In this document: in pieces, positions 1 to 8,572 of the stretch
Numbering within the stretch: the first letter of the stretch is position 1
How the letters are laid out: every line of letters starts with the position of its first letter
Assembly (NCBI GenBank): GCA_002691365.1
Contig: NZHL01000019.1
Coordinates: forward strand, 1 to 15,607
Origin: Fidelibacterota bacterium
Lineage (GTDB): Bacteria > Fidelibacterota > Marinisomatia > Marinisomatales > S15-B10
Direction of reading: 5' to 3'
DNA length: 15,607 nt
Notes under the pieces: generated by a model
What the model saw: the letters and a program-made list of their open reading frames with translations, nothing else
Databases searched by the model: none
What the model was told of the DNA's origin: nothing
Translations under genes and position numbers: made by a program

Positions 1-1257
1 TAAAGTGCCAATTCCATGCTCTCCAGCAATAGTTCCACCAAGTTTTAAGGAAAGGTTAATAATATCAACAAAAGCCTTTCTAACCTTATCAACTTCTTCA
101 TTTTTATTATGATCAAAAACAAAAAGGGGATGAAGATTACCATCACCTGCATGACCTATAGTAGGTATTTCTACGTTATATTTTTTTCCTATATCAATAA
201 TACCTTGTAGTAATTTTGCAAGATTTTGCCTAGGAACAGCAACATCTTCTGGTAGCATAGACTTACCAAGCTTCTCAAAAGAAGGCCAAACCTTTCTTCT
301 AATTTCAAAGATTTTTTCCCCTTCTTTCGGATCATTTACATTTTTAGTATTGTATGCCCCATTTTTGATGCAAATTGATAGCATTTTTTTAATATCATCA
401 AAAGAATTTGCTCCATTTGTTTGCATCATTATTACACACGAAGCATTAGTGTCTATAGACATCCTATACACCTTTTCAACTTGTATTAAAGAAAGTTTAT
501 CGATGATTTCCATTAAATTTGGATCAAAACCTTTATTAAAAATTTCTAGAATTGCATTACCCGCATTTGGTAAATCATTAAAATATGCAATACCTATTGA
601 AGAAATTGGAGGAGTTGGCAATAATTTTAAAATGATTTTGGTTATGATTCCCAAAGTTCCCTCTGAACCAATAAAAATACCTGTGAAATCATACCCAGAA
701 GTATTTTTTATTGTTTTTCTTCCTGTATTTATAACTTCACCAGTGCCTAGAACAACTTCCAAACCCATTACATAATCTCTAGTAACACCATATTTCACAC
801 AACATAATCCACCAGCATTTGTAGCTACATTACCACCAATAGATGAAATATCGTATGAAGCAGGGTCTGGAGGATAAAACAAGTTTTTTTTGGCAGCCTC
901 CTCCTTAATTGCAGAGTTAATCACTCCAGGCTCTACAATAGCCATCCTATTTGAAACATCTATGGATAATATTTTATTTAATCTATGCAATGATAATAAT
1001 ATGCAATTATCAATTGCATTAGAACCACCAGTTAAACCAGTTCCAGCCCCCCTAGGTACAATCGGGATTTTAAATTTATTAGCAATTTTAACGACACTTA
1101 AAATTTCTTGTTTTGACTTAGGCATTACCAATGCAATTGCATTGCCATAAGGTTCAATTATTGCCCTATCTTGAGAAAAATTTTTAAGTATTTCAGAATT
1201 AAATTCTATTGAATCTTTCGGAAGAATATCAATGAGTTCTTTTTTAGCTTCATTCAC
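1..1257 (-). CDS. glcD: FAD-linked 2-hydroxyacid dehydrogenase, GlcD/D-lactate dehydrogenase type (C-terminus cut by window edge)
   Basis: A flavoenzyme of the FAD-binding type 4 family, which oxidises a 2-hydroxyacid such as glycolate or D-lactate to the 2-oxoacid. The minus frame stays open from a GTG at 1257 to the left edge (419 codons). E. coli GlcD is about 500 residues, so some tens of C-terminal residues lie outside. Visible motifs are the FAD/PP-loop PRGAGTGLTGG (68-78), GGNVATNAGG (141-150), IGSEGTLGI (196-204), GHAGDGNLHP (368-377) and GEHGIG (412-417), the last two from the C-terminal oxidase domain with its conserved His residues. An in-frame TAA lies four codons upstream of the GTG and no ATG is in frame, so GTG is the only usual start; I see no clear ribosome binding site. 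It follows gltD by 27 bases and is probably co-transcribed. Substrate is not decided by sequence; no GlcE or GlcF partner is in view, and a fused Fe-S domain beyond the edge cannot be excluded. Confidence 0.88.
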   Translation of the reverse strand, partial: MNEAKKELIDILPKDSIEFNSEILKNFSQDRAIIEPYGNAIALVMPKSKQEILSVVKIANKFKIPIVPRGAGTGLTGGSNAIDNCILLSLHRLNKILSIDVSNRMAIVEPGVINSAIKEEAAKKNLFYPPDPASYDISSIGGNVATNAGGLCCVKYGVTRDYVMGLEVVLGTGEVINTGRKTIKNTSGYDFTGIFIGSEGTLGIITKIILKLLPTPPISSIGIAYFNDLPNAGNAILEIFNKGFDPNLMEIIDKLSLIQVEKVYRMSIDTNASCVIMMQTNGANSFDDIKKMLSICIKNGAYNTKNVNDPKEGEKIFEIRRKVWPSFEKLGKSMLPEDVAVPRQNLAKLLQGIIDIGKKYNVEIPTIGHAGDGNLHPLFVFDHNKNEEVDKVRKAFVDIINLSLKLGGTIAGEHGIGTL

Positions 1258-1284
1258 ATTAAAAATTTATTATATAAAAGCAAA

Positions 1285-2850
1285 CTAACCTTGTGATATA
1301 CCAGGAGCAGGAAGAGATGTTTCACCCATTAAATATTTATCTATTGACCTTGCAGCTCCTCGACCCTCATTGATTGCCCAAACTACTAATGATTGACCTC
1401 TTCTACAATCTCCTGCAACAAATACTTTTTCAATATTAGTTGTAAATTCACCATGATTACCTATAAAAGTTTTCCAATTTCCCCTAGGATTTTGCATCTT
1501 AACATTTAACATATCTGCAATTTTTTGTTCAGGACCAGTAAAACCTGTTGCCAATAATACTATATCTACTGGCCATTCTTTAATTGAACCTTCAACTTCA
1601 GACCATGGAGGACCATTCGGCGTAGGCTTTGTCCAATCCAATTCAACTGTTTTTACATACTTAATATTTCCATCATTATCACCAACAAACTCTTTTGTCA
1701 TTATATGATAATGTCTAGGGTCTGAACCTTTTTTTTCTTTATGTTCTTGATGAGAATAATCTAATTTATAAACTCTTGGCCACTCTGGCCATGGATTATT
1801 TGAAGCCCTTTCAATTGGAGGTTTATCTAATAATTCAAAATTAATGACACTTTTACATCCATGTCGCAATGAAGTTCCGATACAATCAGCACCTGTATCG
1901 CCTCCACCAATAACAATAACGTTTTTATCTTTAACTTGAATAAATGATTGATTTTTAAAATTTGAATCCAATAAGCTTTTAGTATTTTTTGTTAAAAAAT
2001 CCATAGCAAAATATATTCCATTTAAATTTCTACCAGGATTATTTGAAGTTGGGTCAAATGGAATGGTTGAGCCAGTTGCCATTAATAACGCATCATTCTC
2101 ATCCAATAAAATTGTTGGATCGATGTAATTCATTTTAGAACCATTTTCTTCCATTATATTATTGATATGATTATTAGAAAACTCTTCTTTTTCACCTATA
2201 TGAGTACATGTAATGAATTCTATTCCCTCTTTTTTTAGAATATCTACCCTTCTTTCAACAACTTTTTTATCTAATTTCATGTTAGGAATACCATACATTA
2301 GAAGACCACCTATTCTATCTGCTCTTTCATAAACAGTCACTTTATGACCAACCTTATTTAATTGAGCTGCAGCTGCAAGACCTGATGGACCAGACCCAAC
2401 AATAGCTATTTTTTTTCCTGTTCTTAAATTAGGAGGCTGGGGTTTTATCCATCCATTTTCAAAACCTTTATCAATAATTGCATTTTCAATATTTTTTATT
2501 GTAACGGGTGGGTCGGTAATTCCCAAAACACAAGAACCTTCACATGGAGCTGGGCAAGTTCTTCCAGTAAACTCTGGAAAATTATTTGTTTTATGCAACC
2601 TATCTAATGCTTCTTTCCACCTTCCTTGATAAACCAAATCATTCCATTCTGGAATCAAATTATCTATAGGACAACCAGAACTTGATTGACAAAAAGGTAC
2701 ACCACAATCCATACATCTTGCTGATTGCTCTTTTAAATGCTCAACTGGAGAATCAGTAAAAATTTCGTTAAAATCATTTATTCTTTTTTTTGGATCTCTA
2801 TATGGAACAACTTTTCTATTATAATCCAAAAAACCTGTAGTCTTACCCAT
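1285..2850 (-). CDS. gltD: Glutamate synthase (GOGAT) small/beta subunit
   Basis: The electron-input subunit of glutamate synthase. It takes electrons from NAD(P)H through FAD and two [4Fe-4S] clusters to the large subunit in the cytoplasm. The 521 residues hold the N-terminal cluster cysteines C46, C49, C54 and C60, then C99, C103 and C107. The FAD-binding GSGPSG is at 152-157, the second nucleotide-binding GGGDTG at 315-320, and a C-terminal FAD segment contains VFVAGDCRRGQS. Compared with E. coli-type GltD there is an extra stretch near 219-249, before the LLMATG strand, and an HGCKSVINFELL-like region followed by NPWPEWPR. I recall both from the GltD-like part of plant NADH-GOGAT and its bacterial relatives. 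The ATG at 2850 has a good ribosome binding site (AAAGGGA, six bases upstream) and lies 39 bases after the gltB stop. The two genes form the usual gltB-gltD operon. Preference for NADH or NADPH cannot be read here. Confidence 0.96.
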   Translation of the reverse strand: MGKTTGFLDYNRKVVPYRDPKKRINDFNEIFTDSPVEHLKEQSARCMDCGVPFCQSSSGCPIDNLIPEWNDLVYQGRWKEALDRLHKTNNFPEFTGRTCPAPCEGSCVLGITDPPVTIKNIENAIIDKGFENGWIKPQPPNLRTGKKIAIVGSGPSGLAAAAQLNKVGHKVTVYERADRIGGLLMYGIPNMKLDKKVVERRVDILKKEGIEFITCTHIGEKEEFSNNHINNIMEENGSKMNYIDPTILLDENDALLMATGSTIPFDPTSNNPGRNLNGIYFAMDFLTKNTKSLLDSNFKNQSFIQVKDKNVIVIGGGDTGADCIGTSLRHGCKSVINFELLDKPPIERASNNPWPEWPRVYKLDYSHQEHKEKKGSDPRHYHIMTKEFVGDNDGNIKYVKTVELDWTKPTPNGPPWSEVEGSIKEWPVDIVLLATGFTGPEQKIADMLNVKMQNPRGNWKTFIGNHGEFTTNIEKVFVAGDCRRGQSLVVWAINEGRGAARSIDKYLMGETSLPAPGISQG

Positions 2851-2889
2851 TAAAATTCCCTTTTTGCAAAATACTCATTTTAAATGTTA

Positions 2890-5800
2890 TCAAGTTAAGT
2901 TTGTTTCCTTAATTTTAATTTTATTTAAAACTCTTTTATAATCAGTAGGCATGACTTTTATAAATTTATTAACCTCTAAATTCCAATTTTTTATAATATA
3001 CTTACCAATATTCGAACCCGTTCTTTTAATATGTTCATTAATTAACATTTTTACATCTTTAATTTCTATATTATCAATCAAATCTTCAAGTTCTACCATT
3101 TCCAGATTGCAATTTTTCTTAAAGAGGTTTTTTTGATCCCATATATATGCAATTCCACCTGACATTCCAGCTGCAAAATTTCTTCCAGTCGGCCCTAAAA
3201 CAATTACCCTACCTCCTGTCATATATTCACACCCGTGATCACCAATACCTTCAACGACTGCAATTGCACCACTATTCCTAACACAAAAACGTTCTGCAGC
3301 TCTTCCACTTATAAATGCATTTCCACTAGTTGCTCCATATAGACAAACATTTCCAACAATTATATTTTCTTCAGCTTTAAAAGTTGATTGAACAGGAGGA
3401 TAAATTGCTATAGTTCCTCCAGACAGACCTTTTCCAACATAATCATTAGAATCACCTTCTAAATTCAAATCAATACCTTTTGCAAGAAAAGCACCAAAAC
3501 TTTGACCCGCAGAACCATTAAATTTAATATTAATTGTACCGTCAGGGAGCATTTTTGGACCATTTGATTTAACTACAATATGACTTAAAATAGTTCCAAC
3601 AGTTCTATTAATATTTTTAATTGGTAACTTTATATGAACTTTTTTTCCATGATCAATTGCGTCTTGAGACAACTCTATTAATTTATTATCTAAAGCAGAG
3701 TCTAGACCATGATCTTGTTTTTGAGTACAATAAGTCCCCACTCGATCATGTGGTTTTTTAACTGGATTAAGAATTGAAGTAAGGTCAATTCCATCAGACT
3801 TCCAATGGTTAATAGCTTTTTCCATTATTAATCTATCTGATCTACCAATCATTTCATTAAAATTCTTATAACCTAAATCTGACATTAATTGACGAACTTC
3901 CTCAGCAACAAAAAATAAGTAATTAATAACATATTCAGGCTGTCCTGAAAATTTTTTTCTTAATTCTGGGTTTTGAGTTGCAATGCCAACAGGACAAGTG
4001 TTTAAATGACATTTTCTCATCATTATACAACCCATTGTAACTAATGGAGCAGTAGCAAAACCTATTTCTTCAGCTCCAAGCAAAGCAGCTATTACGACAT
4101 CTCTTCCTGTTTTTATTCCACCATCAGTTTGTAATACAACCCTACTTCTCAAATCATTCAAAATTAAGGTTTGATGAGTTTCAGCGATTCCTAATTCCCA
4201 TGGTAAGCCTGCATGTTTTATGCTTGTAAGAGGGGAAGCACCAGTTCCTCCAGATGCACCTGCAATAACTATATGATCAGCATGAGCTTTTGTAACTCCC
4301 GCAGCAATAGTTCCAACACCTACCTCTGAAACAAGTTTTACACTTATCCTAGCGGAAGGATTTGAATTCTTTAAATCATATATAAGTTGAGCTAAATCCT
4401 CAATTGAATAAATATCATGATGCGGGGGCGGACTTATCAAACCTACACCAGGAGTAGAATTTCTAATTTTTCCAATTATTCCATCTACTTTATGCCCTGG
4501 CAATTCACCACCCTCACCTGGCTTAGCACCCTGAGCAATCTTAATTTGGATTTCATCCGCATTAGATAAATACCAAATACTAACCCCAAACCTACCTGAA
4601 GCAACTTGTTTAATTGCAGATCTTTTAGAGTCACCATTTTTCATTAATTTAAATCTTTCTGGATCTTCACCACCCTCACCAGTATTACTTTTTCCTCCAA
4701 TTCGATTCATAGCAATAGCTAAACTTTCATGCGCCTCTGATGAAATTGAACCAAAACTCATTGCACCCGTACAAAATCTTTTTACTATTTCGCTTGCCGG
4801 CTCTACTTCTTCAATTGGAATTGTTTCATTAAAAGAAAAGTCCATTAAACCTCGAAGAGTAGATTTTGCTTTCGAATGAGCATTAATATGCTTAGAAAAC
4901 AATTCATATGATTTGATATTATTTTCGGATGATGCTTTTTGCAAATATGAAATTGATTCAGGATTCCAAGCATGAACTTCACCTTCTGCTCTCCAATGAA
5001 ATTCTCCTGGATTGCTCAGATCAACAACAGCTCTTTCTTTTTTATTAGGATATCCCAATGAATGCCTTCTTAAACTTTCTTCAAAAATCACATCAAAACC
5101 AATCCCTTGAACTCTGCTAGCAGTTCCAACAAAAGCTAAGTTTATCACCTCGTCTTTTAAACCAATAGCTTCAAATACCTGAGCCCCTTTATATGATTGT
5201 AATGTGGAAATACCCATTTTAGCTAAAACTTTTAAAATTCCTTTAGCAACTCCTTTTTTGTATGCAGAAATAATAGAATCATCATCTGGGAAACTTTCTT
5301 TATTAGTCAACCCATCTAACCTTGATTTGCATAATGATTCAAAAGCAAGATAAGGATTAATTCCATCTGCTCCATACCCAATTAATAAACAATGATGATG
5401 AACCTCTCTAGCTTCACCAGTTTCAAGAATTATACCAATTTGAGTTCTTAAAGCTTTTTTTACCAAATGATGATGAACAGAACCAATTGCTAAAATTGAA
5501 CTTATTGGCATTTTATTTTTATTAATTGCTCTATCAGATAAAACTATCAAACTAAAACCATCTTTTACAGCATTTTCTGACTCTAAAGAAATTCGTTTTA
5601 TTGCATCCAACATACCAGAAGAACCTGTAGATTTCTCAAAAGTTATATCGATGGTTTTTGTTTTCCATGATTCATGATTCATATTCTTAACATTATGTAA
5701 TTCTTGATTAGATAGAATAGGATGAGAAATTTTCAACCTATTACAATGTTTTTCAGTCGATTCAATTAAATTTCTTTCTGGACCAATATAGCATTCTAAA

Positions 5801-7449
5801 GACATAATTATTTCTTCTCTAATAGAATCAATAGCAGGATTAGTTACTTGAGCAAACATTTGCTTGAAATAATCATATAACATTCTTGGCTTATCACTTA
5901 AACAAGCCAAAGAAGAATCATTTCCCATAGAACCAATTGGATCCCTTTTTTCATGAATCAAAGGAATAAGCATAAATCTCATTGTTTCAGAAGTATAACC
6001 AAACACTTGCATTCTCTGAATTAAGTTGTCTTGATGTAAACTTTCAGAGTTAGGAATATCAGGTAAATCTTCAATATAAATTTTATTTTTTTTCAACCAT
6101 TTACCATAGGGTCTATTAGTAGAAAACTCTTGCTTAATTTCTTCATCTGGAATCAATCTTCCTTGATTCATATCAACGAGAAGTATTTTACCAGGTTGTA
6201 ATCTTCCTTTTGATTTTACTAATTTTGGATCAAGATTTATTGTTCCAACTTCACTTGCCATAATAATTCTATCATCATGTGTTAAATAATATCTACTTGG
6301 TCTTAAACCATTTCTGTCTAAAATAGCACCAATATAATCACCATCAGTAAATGCAATGGATGCTGGACCATCCCAAGGCTCCATCATACATGAATGATAT
6401 TCATAAAAATCTCTTTTGAAATTATCCATATCCTTATGTTTTTGCCAAGCTTCAGGAATCATCATCAAAATAGATTCTTGGAGAGTTCTACCTGTCATTA
6501 ACAAGAACTCTAAAACATTATCAAAATTACCTGAGTCTGAACCATCAGGTTCAATAATTGGAAATAATTTATTTAATTCTTCTCCAAATAAATCACTGCT
6601 AAGAGTTCCCTCACGAGCTCTCATCCAGTTAGTATTTCCTTTAACAGTATTTACTTCCCCGTTATGACTCATAAATCGAAATGGCTGAGCTCTATCCCAA
6701 CTTGGAAAAGTATTTGTAGAAAATCTAGAATGAACCATAGCGATATGAGATGCAAAATCCTTGTCATTTAAATCATCAAAATAAATTGATAACTGATCTG
6801 TAGTTAACATTCCTTTATAAATAATTACTTTTGTTGAAAGGCTACATATATAAAATAAATGACTTTGACTTAATGAATTCCTTGATCTTAAATAATGAGA
6901 GGAATATTTTCTTATTAGATATAACTCTCTTTCAAAATCACTACTTGAAAAATTATTTTTTGGTCCTATAAATATTTGCATTATATCAGGCTCAGAGGCT
7001 TTTGCTGAGGGGCCAATATTAGCTTTAGATGAACTTACAGGAACATTTCTCCATCCAATAATTTTATGACCTCTGTTTATAATAATTTTTTCTAAAAAAT
7101 TAACACACTCTTCTTTTTCTTTTTTTATAGTTGGTAAAAATATTATTCCTGTTCCAAACATCCCATTTTTTGGAAGATTTGTATTTAATTCATTTGAAAC
7201 TACTTTATTCAAAAATGAACTGGGTAACCCTGTTAAAATACCACTGCCATCACCAGTATTTTCCTCACAACCGCATGCTCCCCTATGATCCATATTTCTC
7301 AACATATCATATGCATCCAATACAATTTGCCTGGAAGGAATTCCATTTAAGTTTGCAACAAAACCTAATCCACAACTATCTTTTTCATTCGCAGGATCAT
7401 AAAGGCCCTGTTTTTTAGGAAAATTATTTTTTTTGTTGGATACGTTCAT
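2890..7449 (-). CDS. gltB: Glutamate synthase (GOGAT) large/alpha subunit
   Basis: Catalyses glutamine + 2-oxoglutarate + 2 e- to two glutamates, the second step of GS/GOGAT ammonia assimilation. I start it at ATG 7449 (1519 residues) rather than the adjacent TTG at 7452. Residues 1-25 look like the short propeptide normally removed to expose the catalytic Cys, C26 in EKDSCGLGF. The class II glutamine amidotransferase domain runs to about 440 and includes HSRFSTNTFPSW and SHNGEVNT. A central domain follows, then the FMN-binding synthase barrel (about 830-1190) with SNTGEGGEDPERF near 916 and GAKPGEGGELPG near 978. The [3Fe-4S] cysteines are C1141, C1147 and C1152. The C-terminal GXGXG beta-helix covers about 1300-1440. 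Length and domain order are normal for bacterial GltB, with no break. The N-terminal wording (QGLYDPANEKDSCG, HRGACG) recalls the plant/cyanobacterial branch. It heads gltB-gltD-glcD behind the lrp-like gene; no strong Shine-Dalgarno is visible. Confidence 0.97.
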   Translation of the reverse strand: MNVSNKKNNFPKKQGLYDPANEKDSCGLGFVANLNGIPSRQIVLDAYDMLRNMDHRGACGCEENTGDGSGILTGLPSSFLNKVVSNELNTNLPKNGMFGTGIIFLPTIKKEKEECVNFLEKIIINRGHKIIGWRNVPVSSSKANIGPSAKASEPDIMQIFIGPKNNFSSSDFERELYLIRKYSSHYLRSRNSLSQSHLFYICSLSTKVIIYKGMLTTDQLSIYFDDLNDKDFASHIAMVHSRFSTNTFPSWDRAQPFRFMSHNGEVNTVKGNTNWMRAREGTLSSDLFGEELNKLFPIIEPDGSDSGNFDNVLEFLLMTGRTLQESILMMIPEAWQKHKDMDNFKRDFYEYHSCMMEPWDGPASIAFTDGDYIGAILDRNGLRPSRYYLTHDDRIIMASEVGTINLDPKLVKSKGRLQPGKILLVDMNQGRLIPDEEIKQEFSTNRPYGKWLKKNKIYIEDLPDIPNSESLHQDNLIQRMQVFGYTSETMRFMLIPLIHEKRDPIGSMGNDSSLACLSDKPRMLYDYFKQMFAQVTNPAIDSIREEIIMSLECYIGPERNLIESTEKHCNRLKISHPILSNQELHNVKNMNHESWKTKTIDITFEKSTGSSGMLDAIKRISLESENAVKDGFSLIVLSDRAINKNKMPISSILAIGSVHHHLVKKALRTQIGIILETGEAREVHHHCLLIGYGADGINPYLAFESLCKSRLDGLTNKESFPDDDSIISAYKKGVAKGILKVLAKMGISTLQSYKGAQVFEAIGLKDEVINLAFVGTASRVQGIGFDVIFEESLRRHSLGYPNKKERAVVDLSNPGEFHWRAEGEVHAWNPESISYLQKASSENNIKSYELFSKHINAHSKAKSTLRGLMDFSFNETIPIEEVEPASEIVKRFCTGAMSFGSISSEAHESLAIAMNRIGGKSNTGEGGEDPERFKLMKNGDSKRSAIKQVASGRFGVSIWYLSNADEIQIKIAQGAKPGEGGELPGHKVDGIIGKIRNSTPGVGLISPPPHHDIYSIEDLAQLIYDLKNSNPSARISVKLVSEVGVGTIAAGVTKAHADHIVIAGASGGTGASPLTSIKHAGLPWELGIAETHQTLILNDLRSRVVLQTDGGIKTGRDVVIAALLGAEEIGFATAPLVTMGCIMMRKCHLNTCPVGIATQNPELRKKFSGQPEYVINYLFFVAEEVRQLMSDLGYKNFNEMIGRSDRLIMEKAINHWKSDGIDLTSILNPVKKPHDRVGTYCTQKQDHGLDSALDNKLIELSQDAIDHGKKVHIKLPIKNINRTVGTILSHIVVKSNGPKMLPDGTINIKFNGSAGQSFGAFLAKGIDLNLEGDSNDYVGKGLSGGTIAIYPPVQSTFKAEENIIVGNVCLYGATSGNAFISGRAAERFCVRNSGAIAVVEGIGDHGCEYMTGGRVIVLGPTGRNFAAGMSGGIAYIWDQKNLFKKNCNLEMVELEDLIDNIEIKDVKMLINEHIKRTGSNIGKYIIKNWNLEVNKFIKVMPTDYKRVLNKIKIKETNLT

Positions 7450-7587
7450 CAAATTACCATTTTTTACACATAAGACTAGCTATCTTATTTAATCACCCAC
7501 AAAAACATATAAACAAGAAACATATTTGCTTATAATTTACTGAATTATTAATAGAAAAAGATAGAGGGAATAAAAAAATATTAACAG
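7450..7587 (-). promoter_or_regulatory. Leader/promoter interval of gltB
   Basis: This 138-base gap between the lrp-like stop and the gltB ATG is the longest intergenic stretch among the minus-strand genes, so it is the natural place for a gltBD promoter. It is very AT-rich and I see no small gene. Possible -10-like words are present (for example TAAATA and TAAGAT about 35-45 bases before the ATG), but none has a good -35 at normal spacing, so I do not fix a transcription start. It also holds one candidate Lrp-type site, listed separately. Confidence 0.4.
7528..7542 (-). promoter_or_regulatory. Candidate Lrp-type binding site upstream of gltB
   Basis: On the minus strand this reads CAGTAAATTATAAGC. 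Against the E. coli Lrp consensus as I remember it (YAGHAWATTWTDCTR), 12 of 15 positions agree; the last three do not. It lies about 80 bases upstream of the gltB ATG and just downstream of an Lrp-family gene, where autoregulation or gltBD control would be expected. The surroundings are so AT-rich that a chance match is likely enough to keep confidence low, and the local protein need not share the E. coli specificity. Confidence 0.28.
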
Positions 7588-8037
7588 TTAAATAGGTAAG
7601 TTTGTAGTCTCTTTGATTGTTGACATAACAATCATTGTCCTTGTTCTTCTAACCCCTGGCCAAGCTTGAATGTCCCTTAATAACAATTCAAGAGAAGATG
7701 TGTTTCGAGTTCTTATTTTTAGAATATGAGAACCCTCTCCAGTTATTGAATGACACTCTAAGACCTCACTATTTTTTTTTGATTTTTCAACAACATCATT
7801 ATAGTCACTTGCTGATGACATATCTAATAAGATATATGCTGTTACATCATAACCAACTTTTTTTGCTCCAGCTATTGCTCTAAATTCTTTTAAAAACCCA
7901 AACTCAGTAAGTTTTCTGATTCTTTCAGCTACTGTTGGAATTGATAAATCAATTCTATCAGAAATTTCACTAGCTGTCATTCTTCCATTCTCTTGAAGAA
8001 TATTTAATATTTCTTTATCTTTTTTATCCATTATCAT
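7588..8037 (-). CDS. Lrp/AsnC-family transcriptional regulator
   Basis: A feast/famine-type regulator: DNA-binding, usually dimeric to octameric, and responsive to amino acids. Its 149 residues are typical for the family. An N-terminal winged helix-turn-helix covers about 3-60, with TASEISDRIDLSIPTVAERI as the helix-turn-helix. A C-terminal RAM effector/oligomerisation domain covers about 65-140 (VTAYILLD, then ECHSITGEGSHILKI and a WPGVRRTRTMIVM strand). The ATG at 8037 is used here. A second in-frame ATG at 8031 would give MDKKDKEIL, the usual family beginning, and sits where a leaderless mRNA could start (see findings). No Shine-Dalgarno is visible before either. It follows ssb by 52 bases and precedes gltB by 138 bases on the same strand. 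By analogy with E. coli Lrp, which activates gltBD, it may regulate gltB and the amino-acid genes nearby; that is inference. It could equally be a specific AsnC-like regulator of ornithine or glycine use. Confidence 0.93.
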   Translation of the reverse strand: MIMDKKDKEILNILQENGRMTASEISDRIDLSIPTVAERIRKLTEFGFLKEFRAIAGAKKVGYDVTAYILLDMSSASDYNDVVEKSKKNSEVLECHSITGEGSHILKIRTRNTSSLELLLRDIQAWPGVRRTRTMIVMSTIKETTNLPI

Positions 8038-8043
8038 ATTATA
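8038..8043 (-). promoter_or_regulatory. Candidate -10 box (TATAAT) of the lrp-like gene
   Basis: A perfect TATAAT on the minus strand directly abuts the ATG at 8037. With standard geometry, transcription would begin at 8031, which is the A of the second in-frame ATG. There is no recognisable -35 at 17 bases. In DNA this AT-rich a chance TATAAT is common, so this is only a candidate. If real, the lrp-like gene has its own promoter in addition to any read-through from ssb. Confidence 0.3.
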
Positions 8044-8089
8044 ATATACTTAAAATTATAAATATTAGTATTTATTTTTATTACTATTA

Positions 8090-8554
8090 CTAAAATGGCA
8101 AATCAATATCATCTTCAGTATTGTTACTATTAGAAGTATTAGAAGCTTTATTAGAAAAAGTTTCTGTATTATTAGGTTCATTTACCGGCTCAGTAAATGT
8201 TTCATTTGAACGAGAATTTTGTTTTGGCCCTATCATTGTAAACATATCTCCAATTACTTTGGTTGAGCTTCTTTTTATACCATCTTTTTCCCAAGAATCA
8301 GTCTGCAATCTTCCTTCAATATAAATCAAAGAACCTTTATCTAAATAATTTTGTGCAATTTCAGCTGACCTTCCAAAAACAACACATCTGTGCCATTCAG
8401 TTCTATCTTCATTAATACCTTCAGAATTTCTTCTACTTTCCGTTGTTGCTATACTAAAATTTGCAACATTAGTTCCACTAGGAGTTTGAGCAAATTCTGG
8501 CTTAGATCCTAAATATCCAACTAAAATAACTCTATTAATACTACCTTTTTGCAT
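8090..8554 (-). CDS. ssb: Single-stranded DNA-binding protein
   Basis: Binds and protects single-stranded DNA in replication, recombination and repair, and recruits partner proteins through its acidic C-terminal tip. The 154 residues show the OB-fold at about 1-110, with GSINRVILVGYLG at the start, the aromatic W54 in EWHRCVVFG, and W88 in GRLQTDSWEKDG. A low-complexity Asn/Ser/Thr/Glu-rich linker follows (about 111-146), and the tip DDIDLPF matches the conserved partner-binding end, so the gene is complete. The ATG at 8554 has an AAGGA-type ribosome binding site about ten bases upstream. The gap to the flavoprotein gene upstream is only 18 bases, so it is probably co-transcribed with a metabolic cluster. 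A housekeeping ssb in such a place is slightly unexpected and may reflect chromosome compaction rather than function. Confidence 0.97.
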   Translation of the reverse strand: MQKGSINRVILVGYLGSKPEFAQTPSGTNVANFSIATTESRRNSEGINEDRTEWHRCVVFGRSAEIAQNYLDKGSLIYIEGRLQTDSWEKDGIKRSSTKVIGDMFTMIGPKQNSRSNETFTEPVNEPNNTETFSNKASNTSNSNNTEDDIDLPF

Positions 8555-8572
8555 TTTTAGATTTTCCTTTTT

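Noticed and set aside
350..1150. Two plus-strand open frames (350-775 and 890-1150) opposite the GlcD-type gene
   Set aside because: They lie antisense to an open minus frame with clear FAD-oxidase motifs, have no family resemblance, and read as shadows of that gene.
7450..7452. TTG as the gltB start, giving one extra residue
   Set aside because: It directly precedes an ATG, there is no ribosome binding site that favours it, and ATG 7449 is the simpler choice.
7581..7591. Palindrome TTAACTGTTAA followed by a T-rich stretch at the end of the lrp-like gene, as a terminator
   Set aside because: A folded hairpin would have about four A/T pairs and a three-base loop with no GC pairs, too weak for an intrinsic terminator.
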